The position numbers were made by a program, and so were the translations under genes. Shown here piece after piece: positions 9,129-17,804 of a stretch of DNA of 64,000 nt. The first letter of the stretch is position 1, and each line of letters starts with the position of its first letter. The stretch is taken from positions 248,001 to 312,000 of the forward strand of contig NZ_BEWB01000004.1 of assembly GCF_003112555.1 (NCBI RefSeq), written 5' to 3'. The notes beneath the pieces are model-generated. The model was not told the DNA's origin. It saw nothing but the letters and a program-made list of their open reading frames with translations, and did not search any database. This DNA comes from Streptomyces coelicoflavus. Its GTDB lineage: Bacteria; Actinomycetota; Actinomycetes; Streptomycetales; Streptomycetaceae.

Positions 9129-10487
9129 TCAGTTCACGTCCGCCGCCGGCGCCGTCGACGTCCCGTCCTGGGGTCGCGGGGCCGCGGGGGACCCGTGCAC
9201 GGGGTGTGCGGGCCGGCTCCGTTCGGCCAGGCGGCGGGTCAGGAGCAGAAGCGGCTGGGTGAACAGGGTGGTGGCGAGGGCCATGAAGACCAGCACCGTG
9301 TAGAACGGGGCGCTCAACAGACCCGCCTGGCGCCCCGCTTCGAGGGCGATCAGCTCAGTGAGGCCCCGGGCGCTGAGCAGTACGCCGACGGTTCGCGCGT
9401 CGTGCCGGTCCAGTCCGCTGAGCCGGGCCGCGAGCGTCCCGCTGCCGACCTTCGTCGTGACGGCGAGCACGGTCACCGCCAGCAGCACGGCCCAGCCCGT
9501 GCCGTTCATGCTGTTCAACGCCACGGACTGCCCCGAGACCACGAAGAAGAACGGCAGCAGCAGCGAGCTGACGTCGTGCAGTGGTCGCAGCAGGTCCGCC
9601 TCGAGCGTGCCGTCCTCCCCACGCGGGACCACCACCCCCGCGAGCAGGGCACCGAAGATCACATGCAGCCCGAGGGAGTGCGTGACCCACGCGGACCCGA
9701 GGGCGAAGCCGATGAGCAGAGCCAGCCGCAGCGAGGGCTCCATCCGCGTCCGCCACAGCAGCCGGCGCAGCACCGGCCGGGCCGCGAGCGCCATCACGGT
9801 GACGAAACCGACGGCGAGCGCCACCCGCCACGGCCAGTCGAGCGTCGCCTCCCCGCCGCCGCCGTGGATCAGTGCGGCGGCCAGCACGACCCAGCAGACC
9901 GCGTCGAGCACCCCGGCCGCCGCGACCGCCACCACACCCGGCACGGAGCGGGACAGTTCGTTCTCCCGCACGATGGCCGTCAGCACGGGTACCGCCGTTA
10001 TCGACAGGGCGACCCCGGCGAACACCACCATGGCGGGGGAGAGGTCCCTCGGCATGCCCAGCTCGTGCAGCCGCTCGCCGAACAGCAGCGCGCCCCCGCA
10101 GCCCACGGCCATCGGCACCGCGAACGAGGCGAGGGCCACGGTCAGCGAGGCGCGGGCCCGGTCGCCGAGGATCTTGAGATCCAGCTCGTAGCCCACCGCG
10201 AACAGGAAGACCACCAGCGCGAACTGCGCGAAGCCGGTCAGCGCCGGGGCGATCTCCTCCGGGAACAACGACGCGTACGCGTCCGGCGCCACCGTGCCGA
10301 GCAGGGAGGGGCCGAGTGCGATGCCCGCCGACAACTGGCCGACGATGTACGGCTGTCTCAGCCGCCGGGCCAGCCACCCGGCGGCGTGGGCGGCCACCAG
10401 GACGAGAGCCGAGGCACCCACGAGGTGCGTGATCGTCGCGTCCGGGCTCAACTGTGCCTCCGCAGAGTTCACTTGTTCGCGGGCCAA
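9129..10487 (-). CDS. CPA2-family cation:proton antiporter
   Basis: 452 residues with about 12 hydrophobic segments. The sequence matches monovalent cation:proton antiporter-2 proteins: QPYIVGQLSAGIALGPSLLG near residue 45, and VVFLFAVGYELDLK near residue 90, where membrane acidic residues act in ion exchange. Such proteins swap Na+ or K+ for H+ across the plasma membrane. There is no C-terminal TrkA-N domain, so this is the short form. The TTG at 10487 gives the longest frame; a GTG at 10472 is an alternative start and neither has a well-spaced ribosome-binding site. It sits reversed in the middle of the conflict-type locus. Whether it is a passenger or an ion-flux effector cannot be decided, but its ordinary housekeeping look favours a passenger. 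Confidence 0.85.
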   Translation of the reverse strand: MAREQVNSAEAQLSPDATITHLVGASALVLVAAHAAGWLARRLRQPYIVGQLSAGIALGPSLLGTVAPDAYASLFPEEIAPALTGFAQFALVVFLFAVGYELDLKILGDRARASLTVALASFAVPMAVGCGGALLFGERLHELGMPRDLSPAMVVFAGVALSITAVPVLTAIVRENELSRSVPGVVAVAAAGVLDAVCWVVLAAALIHGGGGEATLDWPWRVALAVGFVTVMALAARPVLRRLLWRTRMEPSLRLALLIGFALGSAWVTHSLGLHVIFGALLAGVVVPRGEDGTLEADLLRPLHDVSSLLLPFFFVVSGQSVALNSMNGTGWAVLLAVTVLAVTTKVGSGTLAARLSGLDRHDARTVGVLLSARGLTELIALEAGRQAGLLSAPFYTVLVFMALATTLFTQPLLLLTRRLAERSRPAHPVHGSPAAPRPQDGTSTAPAADVN

Positions 10488-10582
10488 CCTCTGCCCGCTT
10501 GCGCCAACCTCCCTAGACTGAGGGAGGCGTGGTATTTCGTCGCAGGTCGTACAGCGGTCTTCACCAGGAGCACGGGGGGCAC

Positions 10583-11764
10583 ATGACGGCGGTCGTCTTC
10601 ATCCACGGCACAGGAGTTCGCGAACCGGGCTTCTCTGCGCTCGCGGGGCGCTTCTCCGTTGGGGTGACGGGCCTGCGCGACGGACTGCGCGTCGTGCCGT
10701 ACTACTGGGGTGGCGAGCACGGGGCGACGCTCGCCGCCGACGGGGCGAGCCTGCCGCCGGTCTCCGGTGCCGGCCGGCGCGGCCCCTCCGTACCGGGCGC
10801 CGGTGACGACGACACGGAAGCCTGGGCCGCCCTCTACGCCGACCCGTACGCCGAACTCACCCTCGCCGCCGGCTCCGGGACCGCTGCCGGAGCCGCCCCG
10901 GCGGCCGAGCTGCCACCCGGTTCCCTGCCACCGGACCAGCCCCTCAGGACCCGGCTGGCCACCCTCGCCGCCCAGGGCGACGCACCGGCCGCGGACCTGG
11001 GGCCCGGGCTGGCGCGGGCCGCCGCCGGCCTGGCCGCCCACCCGCTGCTCGGCGCCGCGGCGGCGGCCCTCGCCCCCCAGGACCTCCCCGGCCTCGCCGC
11101 CCGCTGCCTGACGGCCCAGGTCATCGCCCAGATCCTCGACGACGACCTGCCCCTCGTCCCGGCCGGCGCCACCCGGGACGCCGTCACCGACCGGCTCGCC
11201 CGGGCCCTCGGCGCACCGGCCCTCGGCACGGAGCGCGGCGTGCGCTCCCTGGCACTGCGGGTCGCCGGCTCCGCCGCCTCCCGCGCCGTCGTCCGCCGCC
11301 GCCGCGCGCTCACCGAGGCCGCGCACCCGGCCGCCGGGGACGTCCTGCGCTACCTCAGCCGCGGCGAGGCGGTCCGCGCCGGACTGCGCACCCTGCTCGC
11401 CGGGCTGGAGCCGCCCGTCGCCGTCGTCGCCCACAGCCTCGGCGGCATCATCGCCCTGGACACTCTGGTCCTCACCCCGCTGCCCCAGGTGCGGCTGCTG
11501 GTCACGGCCGGTTCCCAGGGGCCGTTCCTGTACGAGTCCGGGTCCCTGCCCTCCCTCGAACACCCCGCGCCGCTGCCGGACCACTTCCCCGACTGGCTGA
11601 ACCTCTACGACCCCCGTGACCTGCTCTCCTACCTGGGCGCCGGCTTGTTCCCGGGCCGGGTGACGGACGTCGCCGTCGACAGCCGGCAGCCCTTCCCGGC
11701 CGCGCACAGCGCCTACTGGACCAACCCGGCCGTGTACCGGCACATCGTGGACCGGCTCCCGTGA
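10583..11764 (+). CDS. Alpha/beta hydrolase (lipase-like), co-operonic with caspase-like protease
   Basis: 393 residues from the ATG after a G-rich ribosome-binding site (GGGGGG just upstream); the frame is open further upstream but lacks a good start. VVFIHGTGVREPGF at the N-terminus is the oxyanion-hole strand-loop of alpha/beta hydrolases, and VVAHSLGGIIALD near residue 285 is the nucleophile elbow with Ser. No signal peptide or membrane segment is seen, so it should act in the cytoplasm. The middle (about 100-240) is Ala/Pro-rich with a helical cap. It overlaps the caspase-like gene by GTGA, so the two are probably translated together, and the pair reads like an effector set. Substrate unknown; a lipid or ester target is family-level inference. 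Confidence 0.75.
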   Translation: MTAVVFIHGTGVREPGFSALAGRFSVGVTGLRDGLRVVPYYWGGEHGATLAADGASLPPVSGAGRRGPSVPGAGDDDTEAWAALYADPYAELTLAAGSGTAAGAAPAAELPPGSLPPDQPLRTRLATLAAQGDAPAADLGPGLARAAAGLAAHPLLGAAAAALAPQDLPGLAARCLTAQVIAQILDDDLPLVPAGATRDAVTDRLARALGAPALGTERGVRSLALRVAGSAASRAVVRRRRALTEAAHPAAGDVLRYLSRGEAVRAGLRTLLAGLEPPVAVVAHSLGGIIALDTLVLTPLPQVRLLVTAGSQGPFLYESGSLPSLEHPAPLPDHFPDWLNLYDPRDLLSYLGAGLFPGRVTDVAVDSRQPFPAAHSAYWTNPAVYRHIVDRLP

Positions 11765-12888
11765 CCGGCCCGGTCCCCGCCCCGGACCCGGCGCGGGTGC
11801 ACGCGCTCGTCGTCGGCGTCGAGACCTACGACGCCGGCACCGGCTGGGACCTGCCCGGCCCCGCCCGGGACGCGGTCCGCTTCCACCGGCTGCTGCGCGC
11901 CGCCGGCGTGCCCGGGGACAACATCCGGCTGCACCTCGCCCCGCTGCCGCCGTACGTTCCCGAAGTGCCGTACGCGCCCGCCGACCACGCCACCCTGCGC
12001 CGTGCCCTGGTCCGTGAACTCCCCGCCGTGCGGGGCGACGTGCTCTGGGTGTGGTGGGGCGGACACGGCGTCCTCGACCGGTCCGGGCAGCTGCGGCTGT
12101 TCTGCGCGGACGCCACCACCGAGGACAAGCTGGGCATCGACCTGGACTCGGCGCTCGCCCGGTACGCCGGCGACGCCGTGCCCGGCTTCGCGGACCAGCT
12201 GTGGATCGTGGACGCCTGCGAGACCTTCGAGGAGGCGCTCGCGTTCCGGGAACCGCTGCCGCCCGACGCGCTGCCGGTGGGACGGCGCAGCACCGCGCAC
12301 CGGCAGACCGTGCTGCGGGCCGCCGGGCGGGGCCGGACCGCCGCCAACGACCCCGTGCGCGCCACGGGCCTGTTCTCCGACGTCCTGCTCGCCCTGCTGG
12401 CCGACCGGACCTCCGTACTGCCCGCCCCGCCCGATGCGGAGGAACTGTTTCCGGCCGTACGAACGCGTATCGCCGCCCTCAGGGACGCGGGTCGAACTCT
12501 GCAGTATCCCGAGATCCGGCTGCGCAGCCCCGAACGCACCGAGATCCTCACCCCGGTGGGGCCGGGGGAGCGGGAGCGGCAGGTCTCCCCGCTGCTGCGG
12601 GCCGTCGAGGCCCTCCTCGCGTATCCGCTGATGAGCGACCCGACCGAGCGTCAGACGGTGGTCGCCACACTGGGCCCGCGCGTCACCGGGACCCTGCCCC
12701 GCCACACCAAGGCGCGTACGGACGCCACGGGCATCCTCAACGGGCTCAGGCGGCACCATCCACGCGCGTTGTGGGAGCTGTTCGACGCGGTGGTGTCCGT
12801 CGACGACGATCCGGCACGGAAGGGGGAACTCGCCTCGGCCCTGCGGGAATTGACGGACTCCGCGGAGGGGCCGCGTACCGGCGGTTGA
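11761..12888 (+). CDS. Caspase-family (C14) protease with C-terminal EAD2 adaptor domain
   Basis: 375 residues; the GTG start overlaps the hydrolase stop. The N-terminal domain begins with HALVVGVETY and carries the dyad of caspase-like peptidases: His102 in WWGGHG and Cys153 in WIVDACETF. After about residue 275 comes a separate helical domain, LLRAVEALLAYPLMSDPTER onward, which lines up almost without gaps with residues 22-95 of the VMAP protein at 1726 (shared LL, EAL, DP, R, A-x-LG positions). I read both as EAD2. In published work on effector-associated domains, effectors are recruited by like-with-like EAD contacts, so this protease is the probable effector of the vWA-MoxR-VMAP operon. 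Cytoplasmic; substrates unknown. Confidence 0.8.
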   Translation: MTGPVPAPDPARVHALVVGVETYDAGTGWDLPGPARDAVRFHRLLRAAGVPGDNIRLHLAPLPPYVPEVPYAPADHATLRRALVRELPAVRGDVLWVWWGGHGVLDRSGQLRLFCADATTEDKLGIDLDSALARYAGDAVPGFADQLWIVDACETFEEALAFREPLPPDALPVGRRSTAHRQTVLRAAGRGRTAANDPVRATGLFSDVLLALLADRTSVLPAPPDAEELFPAVRTRIAALRDAGRTLQYPEIRLRSPERTEILTPVGPGERERQVSPLLRAVEALLAYPLMSDPTERQTVVATLGPRVTGTLPRHTKARTDATGILNGLRRHHPRALWELFDAVVSVDDDPARKGELASALRELTDSAEGPRTGG

Positions 12889-12989
12889 TCGGGTGGCGTG
12901 ATCGTACGGTTTTCGACATGGGTCGGAATGGTCATGATGGAAAAAGGACACGGGGCATCGAGTGCCACCGTGCGAGAAGGGGGAGCATC

Positions 12990-13226
12990 TTGGACCGGCC
13001 GCCCGCTCTGTGCCATGCCGAAGTCGCCACCCGTGAACAGCCGGTCGCCCCAGGGCGCGTCGACGTCTGGGAGTCGGATCTGGCGGACGTAGCGGCGCTG
13101 CCCCTGACCGCCGTGGACGGACTCGCACCGCTCCGTCCCACCGCCCGCCTTCTCGAGGAGGTCCTGCGCGCACGCGGCAGCATCAGGGGCGGCGAGGGCG
13201 GAGGTGGCGGCGCCCGGGCCGAATAG
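12990..13226 (+). CDS. Small peptide resembling FxSxx-COOH RiPP precursors but lacking the FxSxx tail
   Basis: 78 residues from a TTG with an excellent ribosome-binding site (GAAGGGGGA, 5-6 bases before). The central part, DLADVAALPLTAVDGLAPL followed by ARLLEEVLR, matches the leader pattern I know from FxSxx-COOH precursors (D-x-V-PL-x-x-L-x-x-L, then L-x-x-VL). The expected C-terminal Phe-x-Ser-x-x is absent: the peptide ends in a Gly-rich GGEGGGGGARAE. It lies 102 bp after the caspase-like gene and 142 bp before the HExxH enzyme, the usual partner of such precursors. Either it is a divergent precursor, or only the leader persists as a recruitment or decoy peptide. The function is inferred; the open frame and start signal are seen. 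Confidence 0.55.
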   Translation: MDRPPALCHAEVATREQPVAPGRVDVWESDLADVAALPLTAVDGLAPLRPTARLLEEVLRARGSIRGGEGGGGGARAE

Positions 13227-13367
13227 GCACCGACCGCGCCCGTCGACGGAGCCCGACGACAGAGCCCCGAAGGCACCGGAGGACGGAACCCGAGGACGCC
13301 GCCCCCGGCGGGGCCACGCGCCCGCCGGGACCCCCGCATGCCCGCCCCCGACCGGAGGTCCCCGCCC

Positions 13368-15233
13368 ATGACCAGCGAGCCGCGCCCCGCCCCCTTCCGC
13401 GTGCCGGACCGGCTCTTCGCGGAACTGGCCGCCGGAGGCGGATCCGCGGAGGCCGTCGCCTTCCTGGAACGCGGTGAGCGGGCGCGGCGGCTGCTCCTGC
13501 TGCGGACGCTGCTGGACCGGCTCGCGGAGCTGCCCACACCGCTGACCCCGGTCGCCGAGGCCTGGGACACGTTCAAGGCGGCCGCCGAACGGGCGCCCGA
13601 GCCGGTCGACCGGCTGCTGCTCGCGCCGACGACGGGTGGCTGGATCGCCCACATGCTGCGCCGGGTGCACGGCACCGCGACGGGGCCGCCCCTGTGGGCG
13701 GAGGCAGGCCGGCTGAACGTCCTGGCGCTCACCGCGGCCCTGCGCGCCGGTACGGAGACGTCGCTCACGGTCCCCCTCACCGACGGCGCCCTGCACCTGC
13801 CGGTCCTCGGCCTGCTCCGGCTGCCGGCCGCACCACCGGGACCGACCGTCGCACGGGCCACGGCGAAGGCGGGCGAACTGACCCTCTCCGGACCCCCGGC
13901 ACCCGACGGCTCCCGCGCCTCCGTGACGTGCCGCCCCACAACATCACCGGCGGACGGAGGCGAGCCGGACGGACCACGCCCGTCCGGCCCCGGTCCGTCC
14001 GGCCCGTGTCCGGCCGGAGTGCCGCCCGCTCCCCGTCCGGCCGGAGTGCCGCCCGCTCCCCGTCCGGCCGAAGCTCCGCCGGCCCCCGCGGCGGGCTCCG
14101 CCCCGGGTACGGGGGCCGCCGCAGCCGCCGCCTGGCTCCCCCTGCGCACCCTCACCCACACCACCCCCACCGGCACCGTCGCCATACCCCTCGACGACCT
14201 GGACCCCTACCGGGACCTCGACGACCCGGTGGCGCCCGCCCGGCTCGCCGCCGGTGAGGCGGCTCAGTGGCAGCGGGTCTTCGACGACGCCGTCGCGATC
14301 CTCGCCGGGGCGGGCACCGGCCAGGGTCCGGGGCGGCTGGACCCGGCGGCCGTCCGGGCCGTCGTGCCGTACGGCCGCACCGCTCTCACGCCGCCCGCCC
14401 CACCGACCGTCGCCGTCTCCGCCTCCAGCGGCGACTCCTTCGGCGCGATGGTGATATCCCGCCCCGGATCCGCCCTCGCCCTCGCCGAGACCCTCGTCCA
14501 CGAGTTCCAGCACAGCAAGCTCGCCGCCCTGCTCCACCTCTTCCCGCTCCTCGACGACGACCGCGAGGAGCGCTACTACGCCCCTTGGCGGGCCGACCCG
14601 CGCCACCTCACCGGGCTGCTGCACGGCGCCTACGCCTTCACCGGCGTCGCGGGCTTCTGGCACGACCGGCTGACCGATCCGGCGCACGCCGAGGCCGCCG
14701 CGTACCACTTCGCACTGCGCCGCCTGCAGTGCCGGCTGGTCGTGCGCACCCTGCTGACCAGTGCCCGGCTCACCGCGCCCGGGCGCCGGCTCGTCGAGGG
14801 CCTCGCCCGGACGCTGGACGGCTGGCTGCGCGTACCCGTCGACCCGGTCGCCCTGCGCCGGGCCCGCACGGCCGCCGTCCTGCACCGCACCCAGTGGCGG
14901 CTGCGCAACGTCGCCGCGCCGGACGACGACCGCGCGCCGGCCGGACCGGACGACGGCGCCCTCCGCCTCCGCCCGGACCGCGGCTTCTGGTCCGACACCC
15001 GCACCCACGCCTTCGCGCTCCGCCCCGCGGCCCCCCGCACCCCCGACGAGCACCTCGCCGCCGGAGATCCGGCCACCGCGCTGGACGGCTACGCCAAGGA
15101 CCTGGCCCGTGACGCCACCGACCCTCGCGCGCTGTCCGGCTGGATCGTCGCCCGCGCGGTCCTGGACCCGGGTCGGTCGACCCGCCGCCCGCTCGCCCGC
15201 CCGGAGCTGCTCCTGCCCCGGCCCGGTCGCTGA
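13368..15233 (+). CDS. HExxH-type peptide-modification enzyme (aKG-HExxH peptide beta-hydroxylase-like)
   Basis: 621 residues. The ATG at 13368 follows GGAGG by 9 bases; an in-frame ATG 30 bases earlier has no such site. [13 protein letters not shown] puts the HExxH motif at residues 378-382, and the surrounding region ([16 protein letters not shown], Tyr-rich [10 protein letters not shown]) matches the mod_HExxH family found beside FxSxx-COOH precursors, some members of which hydroxylate peptides. A Pro/Ala-rich linker (about residues 190-255), partly built from a 9-codon tandem repeat (14008-14061), splits an N-terminal helical domain from the catalytic one. It follows the 78-residue peptide, its likely substrate. 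No radical SAM partner (FxsB) is present in the window, so cyclophane formation is not supported. The last 100 residues are less conserved. Confidence 0.7.
   Translation: MTSEPRPAPFRVPDRLFAELAAGGGSAEAVAFLERGERARRLLLLRTLLDRLAELPTPLTPVAEAWDTFKAAAERAPEPVDRLLLAPTTGGWIAHMLRRVHGTATGPPLWAEAGRLNVLALTAALRAGTETSLTVPLTDGALHLPVLGLLRLPAAPPGPTVARATAKAGELTLSGPPAPDGSRASVTCRPTTSPADGGEPDGPRPSGPGPSGPCPAGVPPAPRPAGVPPAPRPAEAPPAPAAGSAPGTGAAAAAAWLPLRTLTHTTPTGTVAIPLDDLDPYRDLDDPVAPARLAAGEAAQWQRVFDDAVAILAGAGTGQGPGRLDPAAVRAVVPYGRTALTPPAPPTVAVSASSGDSFGAMVISRPGSALALAETLVHEFQHSKLAALLHLFPLLDDDREERYYAPWRADPRHLTGLLHGAYAFTGVAGFWHDRLTDPAHAEAAAYHFALRRLQCRLVVRTLLTSARLTAPGRRLVEGLARTLDGWLRVPVDPVALRRARTAAVLHRTQWRLRNVAAPDDDRAPAGPDDGALRLRPDRGFWSDTRTHAFALRPAAPRTPDEHLAAGDPATALDGYAKDLARDATDPRALSGWIVARAVLDPGRSTRRPLARPELLLPRPGR
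14008..14061 (+). repeat. Two perfect 27-bp tandem copies in the HExxH gene
   Basis: Copies at 14008-14034 and 14035-14061 (unit begins GTCCGGCCGGAG) are followed by a partial third. They encode repeated GVPPAPRPA units in a flexible linker, so copy number could change without a frameshift. Confidence 0.85.
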
Positions 15234-15297
15234 CCCGGGTCGCACCGGTCTGCGAAAGCAGGGGGTGAACACCCGCCCGATTGGTCAGGATGGAGGC

Positions 15298-16521
15298 ATG
15301 GGATTCCAAGTCGACTCCGAAGCCGGGCGGCTCACCCGCGTCATCCTGCACCGGCCGGATCTCGAGCTCAAAAGGCTCACCCCCAGCAACAAGGACGCCC
15401 TTCTCTTCGACGACGTGCTGTGGGTGCGCCGGGCGCGCGCCGAGCACGACGGGTTCGCCGACGTGCTCCGCGACCGCGGGGTGGCGGTGCACCTCTTCGG
15501 CGACCTGCTCACCGAGACCCTGGACGTCCCGGCCGCACGGCGGCTCGTCCTGGACCGGGTCTTCGACGAGAAGGAGTACGGAGTGCTGGCCACGGACCAC
15601 CTCCGGGCCGCCTTCGAGACCCTGCCCGCCCACGAGCTGGCCGAGTGGCTGGTCGGCGGCATGACCAAGCGGGAGTTCCTGGACGCGCACCCGGAGCCGA
15701 CCTCCGTGCGTTTCCACGCCATGGAGCTGGACGACTTCCTGCTCGGCCCGCTGCCCAACCACCTCTTCACCCGGGACACCTCGGCCTGGATCTACGACGG
15801 GGTCTCCATCAACGCCATGCGCTGGCCCGCCCGGCAGCGCGAGACGGTCCACTTCGAGGCGATCTACCGCCACCACCCGCTGTTCCGCGACGAGACCTTC
15901 CACCTCTGGTCCGAGGGGCAGGCCGACTACCCCTCCACCATCGAGGGCGGCGACGTCCTGGTCATCGGCAACGGCGCCGTGCTCATCGGCATGAGCGAGC
16001 GCACCACGCCCCAGGCCGTCGAGATGCTCGCGCACAAGCTGTTCGCCGCCGGGTCCGCCCGGACCATCGTGGCCCTGGACATGCCGAAGCGGCGCGCCTT
16101 CATGCACCTGGACACGGTGATGACGATGGTCGACGGCGACACCTTCACCCAGTACGCCGGGCTCGGCATGCTCCGCTCCTACACGATCGAGCCGGGCGCC
16201 GGCGAGAAGGACCTGAAGGTCACCGACCACCCGCCGGAGCACATGCACCGCGCGATGGCGGCCGCCCTCGGGCTCGGCGAGATCCGGGTCCTGACCGCCA
16301 CCCAGGACGTGCACGCGGCCGAGCGCGAGCAGTGGGACGACGGCTGCAACGTGCTGGCCGTCGAGCCGGGCGTCGTCGTCGCCTACGAACGCAACGCCAC
16401 CACCAACACCCACCTGCGCAAACAGGGCATCGAGGTGATAGAGATCCCGGGCAGCGAACTGGGCCGGGGCCGGGGCGGGCCGCGCTGCATGAGCTGCCCG
16501 GTGGAGCGAGGGCCTGTATAG
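15298..16521 (+). CDS. arcA: Arginine deiminase
   Basis: 407 residues, normal length. It converts arginine to citrulline and ammonia, the first step of the arginine deiminase pathway. Characteristic sequences are [15 protein letters not shown] at the start, LFTRDTSAW (arginine-binding Asp), [12 protein letters not shown], the His-Asp pair in [12 protein letters not shown], and the C-terminal RCMSCPV, whose first Cys (residue 397) is the expected nucleophile. The ATG at 15298 gives the N-terminus usual for Streptomyces homologues; the purine run upstream is too close to be ideal, and an in-frame GTG at 15265 is a weaker option. The ornithine carbamoyltransferase gene follows after 147 bp of repeat-rich regulatory DNA, then a permease. 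Confidence 0.95.
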   Translation: MGFQVDSEAGRLTRVILHRPDLELKRLTPSNKDALLFDDVLWVRRARAEHDGFADVLRDRGVAVHLFGDLLTETLDVPAARRLVLDRVFDEKEYGVLATDHLRAAFETLPAHELAEWLVGGMTKREFLDAHPEPTSVRFHAMELDDFLLGPLPNHLFTRDTSAWIYDGVSINAMRWPARQRETVHFEAIYRHHPLFRDETFHLWSEGQADYPSTIEGGDVLVIGNGAVLIGMSERTTPQAVEMLAHKLFAAGSARTIVALDMPKRRAFMHLDTVMTMVDGDTFTQYAGLGMLRSYTIEPGAGEKDLKVTDHPPEHMHRAMAAALGLGEIRVLTATQDVHAAEREQWDDGCNVLAVEPGVVVAYERNATTNTHLRKQGIEVIEIPGSELGRGRGGPRCMSCPVERGPV

Positions 16522-16551
16522 AGACCCGCGCTGTATAGCGAACCGCCCTGC

Positions 16552-16599
16552 ACGGAGACTGGCCCCGACGGAGACTGGAGCCGACGGAGACTGGCCCCG
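16552..16599 (+). repeat. Three 16-bp tandem repeats upstream of argF/arcB
   Basis: The unit ACGGAGACTGGCCCCG is present at 16552-16567 and 16584-16599, with a 2-base variant (ACGGAGACTGGAGCCG) between at 16568-16583. The array abuts the ArgR-like site. CTGTATAG also occurs twice just before it (16514-16521 and 16531-16538). Confidence 0.85.
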
Positions 16600-16635
16600 C
16601 ATAGAAATTCAGAAGTTCGTATAGACTTCCAGAAG
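16599..16635 (+). promoter_or_regulatory. Candidate double ARG box (ArgR operator) before ornithine carbamoyltransferase
   Basis: Two 17-bp near-repeats, GCATAGAAATTCAGAAG at 16599-16615 and GTATAGACTTCCAGAAG at 16619-16635, start 20 bp apart (two helical turns). The first half-site looks like actinobacterial ARG boxes (TGCATA-AATTCA type). This tract is AT-richer than anything around it and lies 33 bp before the start codon. Arginine-responsive control is inferred. Confidence 0.5.
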
Positions 16636-16668
16636 TCAGTCCCCGACCTGCACCTCTGGAGCGCCCCC

Positions 16669-17676
16669 ATGGCGACAGTCCCGACCGTCCTCACCGGCCG
16701 CCACTTCCTCAAGGAGGTCGATTTCACCGAGGAGGAGTTCCGCGGCCTGGTCGAGCTGGCCGCGGAGCTGAAGGCCGCGAAGAAGGCCGGGGCGGAGACG
16801 CGGTACCTCCAGGGCAAGAACATCGCGCTGATCTTCGAGAAGACCTCGACGCGCACCCGCTGCGCGTTCGAGGTCGCCGCCGCCGACCAGGGCGCCTCGA
16901 CCACGTACCTCGACCCGGCCGGCTCCCAGATCGGCCACAAGGAGTCCGTGAAGGACACCGCCCGCGTCCTCGGGCGCATGTTCGACGGTATCGAGTACCG
17001 CGGCGACAGCCAGACCAAGGTCGAGGAGCTGGCGGCCTTCGCCGGCGTCCCCGTCTACAACGGCCTGACCGACGACTGGCACCCCACCCAGATGCTCGCC
17101 GACGTGCTCACGATGACCGAGCACAGCGACCGCCCGCTGCGGGAGATCACCTTCGCCTACCTCGGCGACGCCCGCTTCAACATGGGCAACTCCTACCTGG
17201 TCACCGGCGCCCTGCTCGGCATGGACGTGCGCATCGTCGCCCCGAAGTCCTACTGGCCCGCCCAGGAGGTCGTCGACCGGGCGCACCGGCTCGCCGGGGC
17301 CAGCGGTGCGCGCATCACCCTCACCGAGGACGTGGCCGAGGGCGTGCGCGGCGCCGGATTCGTCGTCACCGACGTCTGGGTCTCCATGGGCGAGCCCAAG
17401 GAGGTCTGGGCGGAGCGCATCAAGGCCCTCGCGCCCTACGCCGTGACGATGGACGTCCTGCGCGCCACCGGCAACCCGGACGTCAGGTTCCTGCACTGCC
17501 TGCCCGCCTTCCACGACCTGGGCACCAAGGTCGGCCAGGAGATCTTCGAGGCCCATGGGCTGGACTCCCTGGAGGTCACCGACGAGGTCTTCGAGTCGGA
17601 GCACTCGGTCGTCTTCGACGAGGCGGAGAACCGCCTGCACACCATCAAGGCCGTCCTCGTCGCCACCCTCGCCTGA
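16669..17676 (+). CDS. argF: Ornithine carbamoyltransferase
   Basis: 335 residues, full length. Family motifs: carbamoyl-phosphate loop [12 protein letters not shown] near residue 60, [11 protein letters not shown] near 138, and ornithine-binding HCLPAFHD near 275. The enzyme interconverts citrulline and ornithine with carbamoyl phosphate. Next to arginine deiminase it would act in the catabolic direction (arcB role), but sequence alone cannot separate catabolic from biosynthetic forms. The N-terminus [19 protein letters not shown] is typical. No carbamate kinase gene lies beside it, so the ATP-yielding last step must be encoded elsewhere or the pair serves arginine turnover. Control by the double ARG-like box upstream is likely. 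Confidence 0.93.
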   Translation: MATVPTVLTGRHFLKEVDFTEEEFRGLVELAAELKAAKKAGAETRYLQGKNIALIFEKTSTRTRCAFEVAAADQGASTTYLDPAGSQIGHKESVKDTARVLGRMFDGIEYRGDSQTKVEELAAFAGVPVYNGLTDDWHPTQMLADVLTMTEHSDRPLREITFAYLGDARFNMGNSYLVTGALLGMDVRIVAPKSYWPAQEVVDRAHRLAGASGARITLTEDVAEGVRGAGFVVTDVWVSMGEPKEVWAERIKALAPYAVTMDVLRATGNPDVRFLHCLPAFHDLGTKVGQEIFEAHGLDSLEVTDEVFESEHSVVFDEAENRLHTIKAVLVATLA

Positions 17677-17804
17677 GTCTCGTCCACACCGCCTCCCCCA
17701 CCAGGCCCTATGCTGACCGGCGGCTCCGGAGCCACCCCTTCCGGCGCCGCCGGCCGCGACCACCGTCGCGCCCCCCGCACCACCAGAAACGAGCACCACC
17801 CGTC

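Noticed and set aside
15265..15297. Earlier GTG start for arginine deiminase
   Set aside because: It would add 11 residues not present in the usual N-terminus of the family; the ATG at 15298 gives the standard protein.
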